Positions 15,868 through 23,588 of a stretch of 64,000 bases of DNA are shown piece after piece. The DNA lies in the NCBI RefSeq assembly GCF_014207965.1, contig NZ_JACHLM010000003.1:310001-374000 (forward strand), read 5' to 3'. This DNA is from Brevundimonas bullata (GTDB lineage: Bacteria > Pseudomonadota > Alphaproteobacteria > Caulobacterales > Caulobacteraceae). Below the pieces are notes generated by a model. That model worked only from the letters and a program-made list of their open reading frames with translations, was not told the origin of the DNA and did no database searches. Each line of letters starts with the position of its first letter. Position 1 is the stretch's first letter. Both the position numbers and the translations under genes were made by a program.

Positions 15868-16592
15868 CCCCTGAAGCCGTCCTTGGCCGCGCGGCGGGCG
15901 GCGAAGTCGGCGGCGTCGGCGGCGCTCAGGAAGGGGTTGAAGCGGCGCTCCGCCCCCACCGTGGTCGGCACAGTCGGCTGACCCCGCTCGCGGGCGGCGA
16001 AGATGGCCTCGGCGTGGGCTCGCATCTCGGGCCGAGCATCGAGGCTGAGGGCGAAGCGGGCGTTCGACTCCGTGTATTCGTGGGCGCAATAAAGCGTCGT
16101 CGTCTCCGGCCAGGCGGCGATGCGGCAGAGACTGTCCCACATCTGTTTGGGCGAGCCTTCGAACAGGCGGCCGCAGCCCAGGGCGAAGATGACGTCGCCG
16201 ACGAAGGCCAGGTCGTCCTCGACCGCGCGATAGACCACATGGCCCAGGGTGTGGCCGGGCGCCAGCTCCACCTCAAACGCCGTCTCGCCCAGCCGCACCA
16301 GGTCGCCATCGACCGCCACGCGATCCAGCGGCGCGGCGCGACGCACCTCCTCGGGGCCGACGATCTCGCAGCCGGTCTCGGCCTTCAGCCGTTCGTTACC
16401 GCCGGTATGGTCCGGGTGCCAGTGGGTGTTGAGGATCAGGTCCAGCCGCCCCCAGCCGGAGGCCTCGATCTCGGCCAGGACGGCGTCGGCGTCCGGCGTG
16501 TCCACGGTCGCGACCATCCCGGTCGCCTCGTCGCGGATCAGGAAGCCGTAGTTGTCGGACAGGCAGGGAAACTGGCGCACGGTCAGGGTCAT
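15864..16592 (-). CDS. gloB: Hydroxyacylglutathione hydrolase (glyoxalase II)
   Basis: Metallo-beta-lactamase-fold enzyme that hydrolyses S-D-lactoylglutathione to D-lactate and glutathione, completing methylglyoxal detoxification together with glyoxalase I; it depends on the glutathione made through gshA. 242 residues, the usual size. The binuclear metal site is visible as THWHPDHTGG (about 53-62), PGHTLGHV (about 108-115), the bridging Asp in FVGDVIF, and CAHEYT. Substrate-binding C-terminal helices are complete. I chose the ATG at 16592 over an upstream one because homologues begin MTLTVRQFP. Confidence 0.95.
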   Translation of the reverse strand: MTLTVRQFPCLSDNYGFLIRDEATGMVATVDTPDADAVLAEIEASGWGRLDLILNTHWHPDHTGGNERLKAETGCEIVGPEEVRRAAPLDRVAVDGDLVRLGETAFEVELAPGHTLGHVVYRAVEDDLAFVGDVIFALGCGRLFEGSPKQMWDSLCRIAAWPETTTLYCAHEYTESNARFALSLDARPEMRAHAEAIFAARERGQPTVPTTVGAERRFNPFLSAADAADFAARRAAKDGFRG

Positions 16593-16637
16593 GGACGCAT
16601 TGTAGCAGGCAAGTGAGCGGTGCGCGCCCATCAAGAC

Positions 16638-16765
16638 CCGCTCATCCCCGCCGAGGCGGGGACCCAGTGCTTTGGCTGACAACGCCGTGCGGAAATCTGA
16701 GGGCGCCGTTGCGAACGCAGCGCGTGAGGTTCTTACTGGGTCCCCGCCTCGGCGGGGATGAGCGG
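16638..16765. mobile_element. Non-autonomous derivative of the GIY-YIG element
   Basis: Perfect 31-bp inverted repeats 16638-16668 and 16735-16765 around a 66-bp spacer with no gene. Arm sequence CCGCTCATCCCCGCCGAGGC then GGGGACCCAGT matches the arms at 1962/2303 except in the hairpin loop and its closing bases. The bases just inside the arms also match the GIY-YIG copy (GCTTTGG against CCTTTTG on the left, GAGGTTCTT against GAGGCTCTC on the right), so this looks like an internal deletion of that element. It lies in the divergent gap between gloB and the methyltransferase gene. Confidence 0.68.
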
Positions 16766-16816
16766 ATGGGGGCGTGAAAGGCCGACATCCATCGCGTTTT
16801 CAGCCATAATGGCTCC

Positions 16817-17587
16817 ATGCGGCGCGGCATCGACGATCTTCGCACCTTCTACGGCGAGCCGACCGGGGCGCTGGTGCGGCGCGTGCTGGCGCGGCGGCTG
16901 GAGGACGCCTGGCGCGAGGCCGAGGGCTGCGACGTCCTGGGCCTCGGCTACGCCACGCCCTGGCTGGACGGCTTCGTCGGGGCGCGGCGCGTCATCGCCG
17001 CCATGCCGGGGGGACAGGGCGCCGAGCAGTGGGCGGCGGCGGGCCGCAACCGCACCCTGCTCGTGGATGAAAAGCGCCTGCCCTTCGCCGCCGGGACGTT
17101 TGACCGCATCCTGCTGGTTCATGCGTTGGAAGAGGCCGACGATCCGCTGGCTCTGCTGACCGAGGCGGTGCGCGCCCTGGCCCCCGCCGGGCGCATCATC
17201 CTGGCCACGGCGGCGCGCGGCGGGATGTGGGCGCGGGCCGAGACTACCCCTTTCGGCCACGGGCGCCCCTTCACGCGCGGTCAGCTGGAGCGGCTGGTGC
17301 GCGAGGTGGGCCTTGAGCCCGCCGCCTGGTCCCAGGCCCTCTATGTGCCGCCGTGGCGCCCCCTGCTGCCGATGGCGGACGGGATCGAGCAGGCGGGCCG
17401 CTGGATGCTGCCGGGCATCGCCGGGCTGATCATGCTGGAGGCCACGCGTCAGTCCTACGCCCGCATCCGGCCCCAGGGTCTGGCCCAGGCGGTGCTGGCG
17501 GGACGGCCCGCTCTGACCCCCTCGCCCGCCTCGCGCGACCACGGGCCGCCCGCCCATGCTCTGGTCGGCGAAGGAAAACGGCCTTAA
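16817..17587 (+). CDS. Class I SAM-dependent methyltransferase
   Basis: A 256-residue protein with a degenerate Rossmann methyltransferase core: CDVLGLGYATPWLD (motif I region, about 38-51), LPFAAGTFDRILLVHALEE (motif IV region, about 88-106), then a helix and LAPAGRIILATAARGG. It is the type often found divergent from gloB in alphaproteobacteria. The substrate is unknown. It is the first gene of a run with sixA, DUF952 and pyrD; the gap to sixA is 9 bp. Confidence 0.85.
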   Translation: MRRGIDDLRTFYGEPTGALVRRVLARRLEDAWREAEGCDVLGLGYATPWLDGFVGARRVIAAMPGGQGAEQWAAAGRNRTLLVDEKRLPFAAGTFDRILLVHALEEADDPLALLTEAVRALAPAGRIILATAARGGMWARAETTPFGHGRPFTRGQLERLVREVGLEPAAWSQALYVPPWRPLLPMADGIEQAGRWMLPGIAGLIMLEATRQSYARIRPQGLAQAVLAGRPALTPSPASRDHGPPAHALVGEGKRP

Positions 17588-17596
17588 GGCGAGCCC

Positions 17597-18094
17597 ATGC
17601 AGCGACTGATCATCATGCGTCACGCCCAGGCCGAGAAGAGCGCGCCCGGCGGCGACATCGACCGCCCCCTGTCCAAGCACGGCCGCCACGACGCCCGCGC
17701 CATGGGCCGGGCCCTGGCCGAGCGCGGCCTGCGCCCCGACACGGCCCTGGTCTCCAGCGCCCGACGCACGCATCAGACCTGGGACGAGGTCAGCGAAGCC
17801 ATGGGCGACGTCGAGGTGCATCTGTCGCCCGCCCTCTACAATGCGTCCTCCGACGTGCTGCGCCGTGCGGTCGAGGCCGCCGAGGACACGGCGGGCTGCC
17901 TGTTGCTGGTGGCGCATAATCCAGGCGTGCATCAGTTGGCGGTCGAATATCTGATCGAGAGCGCCGCCTCGCCCGGCGTCATGGACAAGATGAGCGGCGG
18001 CTTCCCCACCGGGGCGGCGGCGATCTTTACCGTCGATGTCGCGGGGCGCCCCACCTACGAAGGCTGGCTGACGCCGCAAGATCTGGAAAAATGA
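17597..18094 (+). CDS. SixA-like histidine phosphatase family protein
   Basis: A 165-residue phosphoglycerate-mutase-fold phosphatase. The N-terminal active-site motif is LIIMRHAQAEKS (RHG-type with the catalytic His at about 9), followed by LSKHGRHDARAMGRAL, and the second His in LLLVAHNPGVHQLA (about 111-124). E. coli SixA removes phosphate from a phosphohistidine protein; the target here is unknown. Its stop overlaps the next start by 4 bp (ATGA at 18091). Confidence 0.88.
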   Translation: MQRLIIMRHAQAEKSAPGGDIDRPLSKHGRHDARAMGRALAERGLRPDTALVSSARRTHQTWDEVSEAMGDVEVHLSPALYNASSDVLRRAVEAAEDTAGCLLLVAHNPGVHQLAVEYLIESAASPGVMDKMSGGFPTGAAAIFTVDVAGRPTYEGWLTPQDLEK

Positions 18095-18447
18095 CCGACG
18101 CCCTGCCGACCACCGCCTTCAAGATCCTGAGCCGCGCCGACTGGCGCGCGACCCTGGCCGAGGGCGCCTATGACGGCTCGCCCGTCGATCATGCCGACGG
18201 CTATATCCACCTGTCCGCCGCCGACCAGTTGGCCGTGACCGCCGCCAAGTATTACGCGGGGCAGGACGACCTGATGCTGGTCGAGGTCGATCTGGCGGCG
18301 CTGGGCGAGACCCTGATCTGGGAGCCGTCGCGCGGCGGCGCCCTCTTCCCCCATATCTACGGCCCCCTGCCCCTCGCGGCGACGCGGGGCGCGCGCGCCC
18401 TGTCGGTCAGCGCCGACGGCGACATGATCCTGAGCGAAAATCCATGA
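18091..18447 (+). CDS. DUF952 domain-containing protein
   Basis: A 118-residue protein of family DUF952. Family marks: DHADGYIHLSAADQL (about 30-44), DLMLVEVDLAALG and the C-terminal FPHIYGPLPL (about 90-99). The DxGYIHLS motif recalls ADP-ribosyltransferase-like folds, but no activity is established. Overlaps the genes on both sides by 4 bp, so it is certainly in one operon with sixA and pyrD. Confidence 0.9.
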   Translation: MTDALPTTAFKILSRADWRATLAEGAYDGSPVDHADGYIHLSAADQLAVTAAKYYAGQDDLMLVEVDLAALGETLIWEPSRGGALFPHIYGPLPLAATRGARALSVSADGDMILSENP

Positions 18448-19481
18448 GCCTGACCGACCTCGGCGCCGTCATCCTGCGCCAGATGGATCCCGAGACGGCG
18501 CACCGCCTGGCCATTCGCGCCCTGCAGGTCACGCCCCTGCCCGCGCCCGGCGCCGATGACCCGATCCTGACGACCCGCATCGCCGGGTTGACCATGTCCA
18601 ATCCCGTCGGTCTGGCCGCTGGTCTGGACAAGAACGGCGAGGCGCTGGAGGGGCTGTCGCGGCTCGGCTTCGGCGCGGTGGAATGCGGCTCGGTCACGCC
18701 GCGCGCGCAAGCCGGCAACCCCAAGCCGCGCCTGTTCCGACTGTCGGAAGACCGGGCCATCATCAACCGCATGGGCTTCAACAACGAGGGGCTGGAGCCC
18801 TTCGCCGCGCGGCTGGCCCGTCGCCCCAAGTGCACGCCCATCGGCGCCAATCTGGGGGCCAACAAAGACACCGAGGACAAGGCGGCGGACTATGTCGCCG
18901 GCCTGCGTCGCCTGGCGGGCCTGGCCGACTATTTCACCATCAACATCTCCTCGCCCAACACGCCGGGCCTGCGCGCCCTGCAGGGGCGCGAGGCGCTGGA
19001 CGACCTGCTGGGCCGCATCAATGAAGCGCGTCCCGCCGACGGCGCCCCGGTCTTCCTCAAGATCGCGCCCGACCTGATCGGCGAAGAAATCGGCATGATC
19101 GTGGAGGCCTCTCTGGCGCACCAGATCGACGCTCTGATCGTGTCCAACACCACGCTGGAGCGTCCCGCCACGCTGAAATCCGCTTTTGCGGGCGAAGCGG
19201 GGGGCCTGTCGGGCGCGCCGCTGAAGCCCTTTGCCCAGAAGGCGCTGGAAGCCGCCGCCGAGGCCGCCGCCGGCCGTCTGCCCCTGATCGCGGTGGGCGG
19301 CATAGCGAGCGGCGAGGACGCCTTCGCGCGCATCCGTGCCGGCGCCTCGGCGGTGCAGGTCTATTCGGCTCTTATCTACGACGGACCCGGCCTGATCGGC
19401 CGGATCAAGCGCGACCTGGCCGCCCGCCTGTGCGCCGAAGGCTTCACCGATATTTCCGAAGCGGTCGGCGTCGGCCGTTGA
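18444..19481 (+). CDS. pyrD: Dihydroorotate dehydrogenase (quinone), class 2
   Basis: FMN enzyme of pyrimidine synthesis that oxidises dihydroorotate to orotate and passes electrons to membrane quinone. 345 residues. The N-terminal helix for membrane/quinone contact (residues 1-35) is present, marking class 2. Core motifs: NPVGLAAGLDKNGE (about 53-66), NRMGFNNEG (about 109-117), ISSPNTPGLR (about 169-178; the catalytic Ser of class 2), FLKIAPDL and VGGIASGEDAFARI near the C-terminus. Last gene of the operon. Confidence 0.97.
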   Translation: MSLTDLGAVILRQMDPETAHRLAIRALQVTPLPAPGADDPILTTRIAGLTMSNPVGLAAGLDKNGEALEGLSRLGFGAVECGSVTPRAQAGNPKPRLFRLSEDRAIINRMGFNNEGLEPFAARLARRPKCTPIGANLGANKDTEDKAADYVAGLRRLAGLADYFTINISSPNTPGLRALQGREALDDLLGRINEARPADGAPVFLKIAPDLIGEEIGMIVEASLAHQIDALIVSNTTLERPATLKSAFAGEAGGLSGAPLKPFAQKALEAAAEAAAGRLPLIAVGGIASGEDAFARIRAGASAVQVYSALIYDGPGLIGRIKRDLAARLCAEGFTDISEAVGVGR

Positions 19482-19548
19482 CGGAGCATTAGGGCAAGCA
19501 AGTCTATCCTTGTTCCCTTAGGCGAACCCCGCCTGCTGGGAAGGACGC

Positions 19549-21429
19549 ATGACGCAAATCGCCGACGACGCCCCGACCGTCTGGGCGCCCGCCATTCGCC
19601 AGCGTCGCAAGGCCATGATGCAGCGCCTCGTCATGGGCGCGGCCACCGCCTTGGTGTTCAGCCCCATGCTGGGCTGGCGCTTCAGCGCAACCTGGATGGT
19701 GCTCTACACCCTGATCCAGTTCCTGGAGGCTAAGGTGTTCGCCCCGGTCGTCGCGGGCAAGATCTCGTCTCCGATGGGTTGGCGCGGCGCCTATGGCGAC
19801 CTGGTGCTGATCCTCAACGCCGGCTTCTTCGGCGGCATGACGATACCGCTCTGGATCGTCGGCGGGCCCATGGGCGGGATCGCCGGCGCGGTTCTGCTGT
19901 CCGCAGGAATGATCAATTCCGTGATCATGTCGGCCGGATCGATGCGGATCTTCGCCTGCACCGTCCTGCCCCAGCTGGCGATCTTCGCCCTGACGCCGCT
20001 GTTCATGGCTCAGATGGGCGCCCCGCCCCATGTCGTCACCGCCGTGACGGTCGGCATCCTGTCCTACACCGTCTTCTGCCTGAACACGCGCCGCACCCTG
20101 TTCCGCGCCAACCGCGCCGAGACCGAGGCTCGCCGCGAGGCCGACCGCAAGCGTGAAGAGGCCGAGACCGCCATGGCCAGCCGCGGCGCCTTCCTGGCCG
20201 CTGTCGCCCATGACCTGCGCACCCCGATCAGCGCCATTCTGACCGGCGCCGACGAACTGGAACGGGGCGCCAAGCCGGGCTCCTCGCGTCAACAGGTCGC
20301 CCTGATCACCGACGCCGGCCTGATGATGAAGGCCCTGCTCGACGATCTGCTGGATCATGCCCGTCTCGACGCGGGACGGATGAGCGTGGACAGCCGCGAT
20401 TTCGACCTGCGCCTGCTGGTGTCCCAGACCGCCCGCCTGTGGGCCGGCCCCGCCCGCGCCAAGGGTCTGCGCCTGCGGATGGAGGGCGCCCGGACCCTGC
20501 CCCGGATGGTGCGCGGCGACGCCATGCGCCTGCGCCAGGTGCTGAACAACCTGATCTCCAACGCCATGAAGTTCACTGACGACGGGGCGATCACCCTGCG
20601 CCTGAAAGCCTGGCCGGACGAACACGGCGCCCACGTCCTGCTGATCGACATCGAGGATACAGGGCCCGGCATGACAGAGGCGCAATTGGCGCGCCTCTTC
20701 ACCGCCTTTGACCAGACGACCGAGGGCGTGGCCGCGCGCTTCGGGGGGTCGGGTCTCGGGCTGAGCATCAGCCGCGATCTGATCGAGCTGATGGGCGGAC
20801 GCCTGACGGTGCGCAGCGCGCCCGGTCAGGGATCGGTCTTCACCCTGTCCGTCGTCCTGCCGCGCGGCGCGGCGCTGGAAGCCCCGCCCCCCGCCCTGGC
20901 GCCCGAGGCTCGCGCCACGATCACGCGCGCCCTGAGCCCCCCCCCCGTTCAAGCCCCTGCACCGGAGCCGAAACCCAGGAGCGCCGAGCCTTCGCCCCCC
21001 GAAGATGACCAGCCCGAGGCGCCCTTGCGGGTCCTGGTTGTAGATGACCATGCCATCAACCGCCGCGCCGTCCAGTTGATCCTTCAGTCGGTGGATTGCG
21101 AAATCGCCATGGCCGAGGATGGTCTGGCGGCGCTGGAGGCCTGTGATCGAGCCCAGTTCGACGTGGTCTTCATGGACGTTCGGATGCCCGAGCTGGACGG
21201 GCGCGAGACCACGCGCCGCCTGCGTGCTGGGGGCGGGCTGAACGCCGCCGTTCCGGTCATCGCCGTCACAGCCGACACCGCACCCGATGACATCGCCGCC
21301 TGCACAGCCGCGGGAATGAACTATTTCGTGTCCAAGCCCCTGACGCCAGGATCGCTGCTCGGCGCCCTGTCTCAGGTGCTGACGGAGGCGGCGGAGGCCG
21401 CTGACGCGGCAGAGAGCGCGGCGGCCTGA
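19549..21429 (+). CDS. Membrane-bound hybrid sensor histidine kinase/response regulator
   Basis: A 626-residue hybrid kinase. The N-terminal third has about five or six hydrophobic segments (about 25-185) and no large periplasmic loop, so it senses in the membrane or cytoplasm. A coiled helix (about 190-215) leads into HisKA with His221 in AHDLRTPISAI, then HATPase boxes (NNLISNAMKF, DTGPGM, GGSGLGLSI). A Pro/Ala-rich linker (about 440-490) joins a receiver with Asp543 in VVFMDVRMPELDG and the conserved Lys in FVSKPLTPG. The linker codes through a run of ten C (20937-20946). Its 3' end overlaps the vsr gene tail-to-tail by 58 bp. Confidence 0.93.
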   Translation: MTQIADDAPTVWAPAIRQRRKAMMQRLVMGAATALVFSPMLGWRFSATWMVLYTLIQFLEAKVFAPVVAGKISSPMGWRGAYGDLVLILNAGFFGGMTIPLWIVGGPMGGIAGAVLLSAGMINSVIMSAGSMRIFACTVLPQLAIFALTPLFMAQMGAPPHVVTAVTVGILSYTVFCLNTRRTLFRANRAETEARREADRKREEAETAMASRGAFLAAVAHDLRTPISAILTGADELERGAKPGSSRQQVALITDAGLMMKALLDDLLDHARLDAGRMSVDSRDFDLRLLVSQTARLWAGPARAKGLRLRMEGARTLPRMVRGDAMRLRQVLNNLISNAMKFTDDGAITLRLKAWPDEHGAHVLLIDIEDTGPGMTEAQLARLFTAFDQTTEGVAARFGGSGLGLSISRDLIELMGGRLTVRSAPGQGSVFTLSVVLPRGAALEAPPPALAPEARATITRALSPPPVQAPAPEPKPRSAEPSPPEDDQPEAPLRVLVVDDHAINRRAVQLILQSVDCEIAMAEDGLAALEACDRAQFDVVFMDVRMPELDGRETTRRLRAGGGLNAAVPVIAVTADTAPDDIAACTAAGMNYFVSKPLTPGSLLGALSQVLTEAAEAADAAESAAA

Positions 21430-21836
21430 CCGCCCCTGATTTCAGCGACCAGCTCCTCTGCGAAGCCCGGCGCCCGCAGACAGCATTCCCACGCCGTCAC
21501 CACCCGCCAGCCCTCGGCGGTCAGTTCCGCCGCGACCCGCGCGTCGCGAACACGGTTTCGGTCGATCTTGTTGCGCCAGTAGTCGGCGTTGGCCTGGGGC
21601 TTGCGCGCGCCGCGCGGGCAGTCGTGGCCATGCCAGAAACAGCCGTGGACGAAGACGGCGACCTTGCGCCCCTTCATCACCACGTCGGGCCGTCCGGGCA
21701 GGTCGCAGCCGCCCAGACGGTAGCCGATCCCGGCGGCGCGCAGCATCCGCCGGACCTTCCGTTCGGGCGCGGTGTCGCGCCCCTTCACCCGGCGCATGAC
21801 CGCGCTGCGTTTTTCCGGTGTGAAGACGTCCGTCAT
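21372..21836 (-). CDS. vsr: Very short patch repair (Vsr) endonuclease
   Basis: A 154-residue mismatch endonuclease that nicks 5' to the T of T:G mismatches left by deamination of 5-methylcytosine. Motifs: RSAVMRRVKGRDTAPE at the N-terminus, the catalytic Asp in LPGRPDVVMKGRKVAVFVHG (about 45-64), CFWHGHDC (zinc-binding and intercalating region) and YWRNKIDRNRVRD. The last 20 residues are an Ala/Ser run that overlaps the 3' end of the kinase gene on the other strand. No cytosine methyltransferase gene is in the window; its partner must lie elsewhere or be missing. Confidence 0.93.
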   Translation of the reverse strand: MTDVFTPEKRSAVMRRVKGRDTAPERKVRRMLRAAGIGYRLGGCDLPGRPDVVMKGRKVAVFVHGCFWHGHDCPRGARKPQANADYWRNKIDRNRVRDARVAAELTAEGWRVVTAWECCLRAPGFAEELVAEIRGGQAAALSAASAASAASVST

Positions 21837-21859
21837 GGCTCAGACCATGACTGACGGGA

Positions 21860-22348
21860 TCAGAGCTGCGCCAGCAGGTGCTCGGCCGAGGACACTTTGA
21901 ACTCGCCGCCCTGTTCGATATTCAGCTGATCGACCACACCGTCCTTGACCAGCATGGAGTAGCGCTGCGAGCGCTCGCCCATGCCGAAGCCCTTGGCGTC
22001 CAGCGCCAGGCCGACCGCGCGGGTGAAGTCGCCGTTGCCGTCGGCCAGCATGACCACGTCGTCCGTGCCGTTCAGGTCATTGGCCTGGGCCCAGGCGCCC
22101 ATGACGAAGGCGTCGTTGACGGACAGGCAGGCCACCGTGTCCACGCCCTTGGCGGCCAAGTCGGCGCGGTTGTCGACATAGCCCGGCAGGTGGCGCGCCG
22201 AGCAGGTCGGGGTGAAAGCGCCGGGGACGGCGAACAGGGCGACCGTCTTGCCACCGAACAGTTCAGCCGTCGTGACCGGCTTGGGGCCGTCGGCGGTCAT
22301 GGTGGTCAGGGTCGCGTCGGGGATGCGGTCGCCGATCTGAATGGTCAT
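21860..22348 (-). CDS. Peroxiredoxin, Prx5 type
   Basis: A 162-residue thiol peroxidase of the Prx5/hybrid type that reduces hydrogen and organic peroxides, usually with glutaredoxin/glutathione or thioredoxin as donor. Peroxidatic Cys in VPGAFTPTCSARHLPGYV (about 39-56). Downstream stretch CLSVNDAFVMGAWAQ (about 75-89) is typical. A second Cys occurs within that block. The ATG at 22348 is the family start; an upstream extension lacks support. Lies 23 bp from vsr, same strand. Confidence 0.95.
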   Translation of the reverse strand: MTIQIGDRIPDATLTTMTADGPKPVTTAELFGGKTVALFAVPGAFTPTCSARHLPGYVDNRADLAAKGVDTVACLSVNDAFVMGAWAQANDLNGTDDVVMLADGNGDFTRAVGLALDAKGFGMGERSQRYSMLVKDGVVDQLNIEQGGEFKVSSAEHLLAQL

Positions 22349-22485
22349 GCAGGGTCTCCGGGGGCTGAAGCCCGGGAAATCCGGGCGACGTTCAATTGTC
22401 AGATAGAGACGGGAGGAAGGATAGCCAAGCGCCCTTCGTTCCACGACGTCTTGCGCCCGGGTCGTCGGACACCGATGATAGAAGG

Positions 22486-23052
22486 ATGACCGCCTTATCC
22501 TCCCTGACCGGGCGTCTCCTGGTGGCCATGCCGGGCATAGACGACGACCGTTTTCGCCACGCCGTCATCCTGATCTGCGCCCATGACGATGAGCACGCCA
22601 TGGGCCTCCGGCTGGACCAGCCGGCGCCCGGCGTCACACTGTCCGAGGTGCTGAAAAAGCTGGACACCCCCGTCTCCGACGCCTTGGCGCAACAGGCGGT
22701 GCTGATCGGCGGCCCCGTCGAGCGCGAGCGCGGGTTCGTTCTGCACTCCGACGACTGGAGCAACGAGGACGTCACCCTGAGCTTTGGCGACGGTCTAGCC
22801 GTGACCGGCACCCGCGACGCCCTGACCGCGATGAGCGAAGACGACGGCCCGCGCCGCTCGGTCCTGCTGCTGGGCTACGCCGGCTGGGGCGAGGGCCAGT
22901 TGGAAGAGGAGCTGGGCGAGAACGTCTGGCTGACCGCCGACGCCGATCCGGACCTGATCTTCGACAGCGACTACGCCACCAAGTGGAGCCGCGCCCTGGC
23001 CGGTCTCGGCGTCGACGCCGCCCGCCTGTCGGCGCAGAGCGGGCGGGCGTAA
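22486..23052 (+). CDS. YqgE/AlgH family protein
   Basis: A 188-residue member of the UPF0301 family. Marks: LTGRLLVAMPGIDDDRFRHA at the N-terminus, VLIGGPVERERGFVLHS (about 71-87), LLGYAGWGEGQLEEELGENV (about 126-145) and WLTADADPDLIF. Function of the family is uncertain (AlgH was named from alginate regulation). I chose the ATG at 22486, just after AGAAGG; the frame is open for 30 more codons upstream but without sequence typical of the family. Confidence 0.93.
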   Translation: MTALSSLTGRLLVAMPGIDDDRFRHAVILICAHDDEHAMGLRLDQPAPGVTLSEVLKKLDTPVSDALAQQAVLIGGPVERERGFVLHSDDWSNEDVTLSFGDGLAVTGTRDALTAMSEDDGPRRSVLLLGYAGWGEGQLEEELGENVWLTADADPDLIFDSDYATKWSRALAGLGVDAARLSAQSGRA

Positions 23053-23588
23053 CGCGCGATTCTCTCCGTCCGCCATACACTCTGTTTTTTAAGTGTTTTT
23101 TGCTCCTCGCCACTCGTAACCCGCCATGTGACCCACCAGAGAGTTAGCGCCTAAATTTCGCAATGCAGGCCTGTTCAGCGCGTTCCAGGCTGTTCCTGCC
23201 ACTGGCCCAAGGGACCCAAGCGCTTCGGACGGTGAGTTCTATAGGGTGGGTCAGCAGCCTTGCACCAGGAGCGGACCATAGGAAGTGCGCGTATAGCCGC
23301 CATTGTTGGGTTGGCCCGTACCCGCTTGTGTCGAGGTGGTTGTGGGGTTCCGGCTGCCGGACTGATATCCGACATCGGTGCGCGTCTGCGAACGCTGACA
23401 AATTGGATTGCAAGCGTTCGCAGACATGGTGCCTCCTGGTCATAGAATTGGGAGCCACTCTTCGGAGCGTCTCCCAAGGCGCAATCAGACGCGGCGCCTA
23501 GCCTTCCTTCGCGCCGCACTCTACCCAGTCGTTCATCCTGGCGAGACGCTTTTCAAACAGGTCGCCACGCCGATACGGACAGCACCGA
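23053..23588. other. Intergenic region with 13-bp-stem hairpin
   Basis: No convincing gene in 536 bp: open frames on both strands have irregular composition and no start signals. The one clear structure is the inverted repeat GTCTGCGAACGCT (23384-23396) and AGCGTTCGCAGAC (23413-23425) with a 16-base loop. It has no following T run, so it is not a standard terminator. A T-rich patch follows yqgE at 23084-23102. The region may be the remains of what came in with the second HipBA module. Confidence 0.5.
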
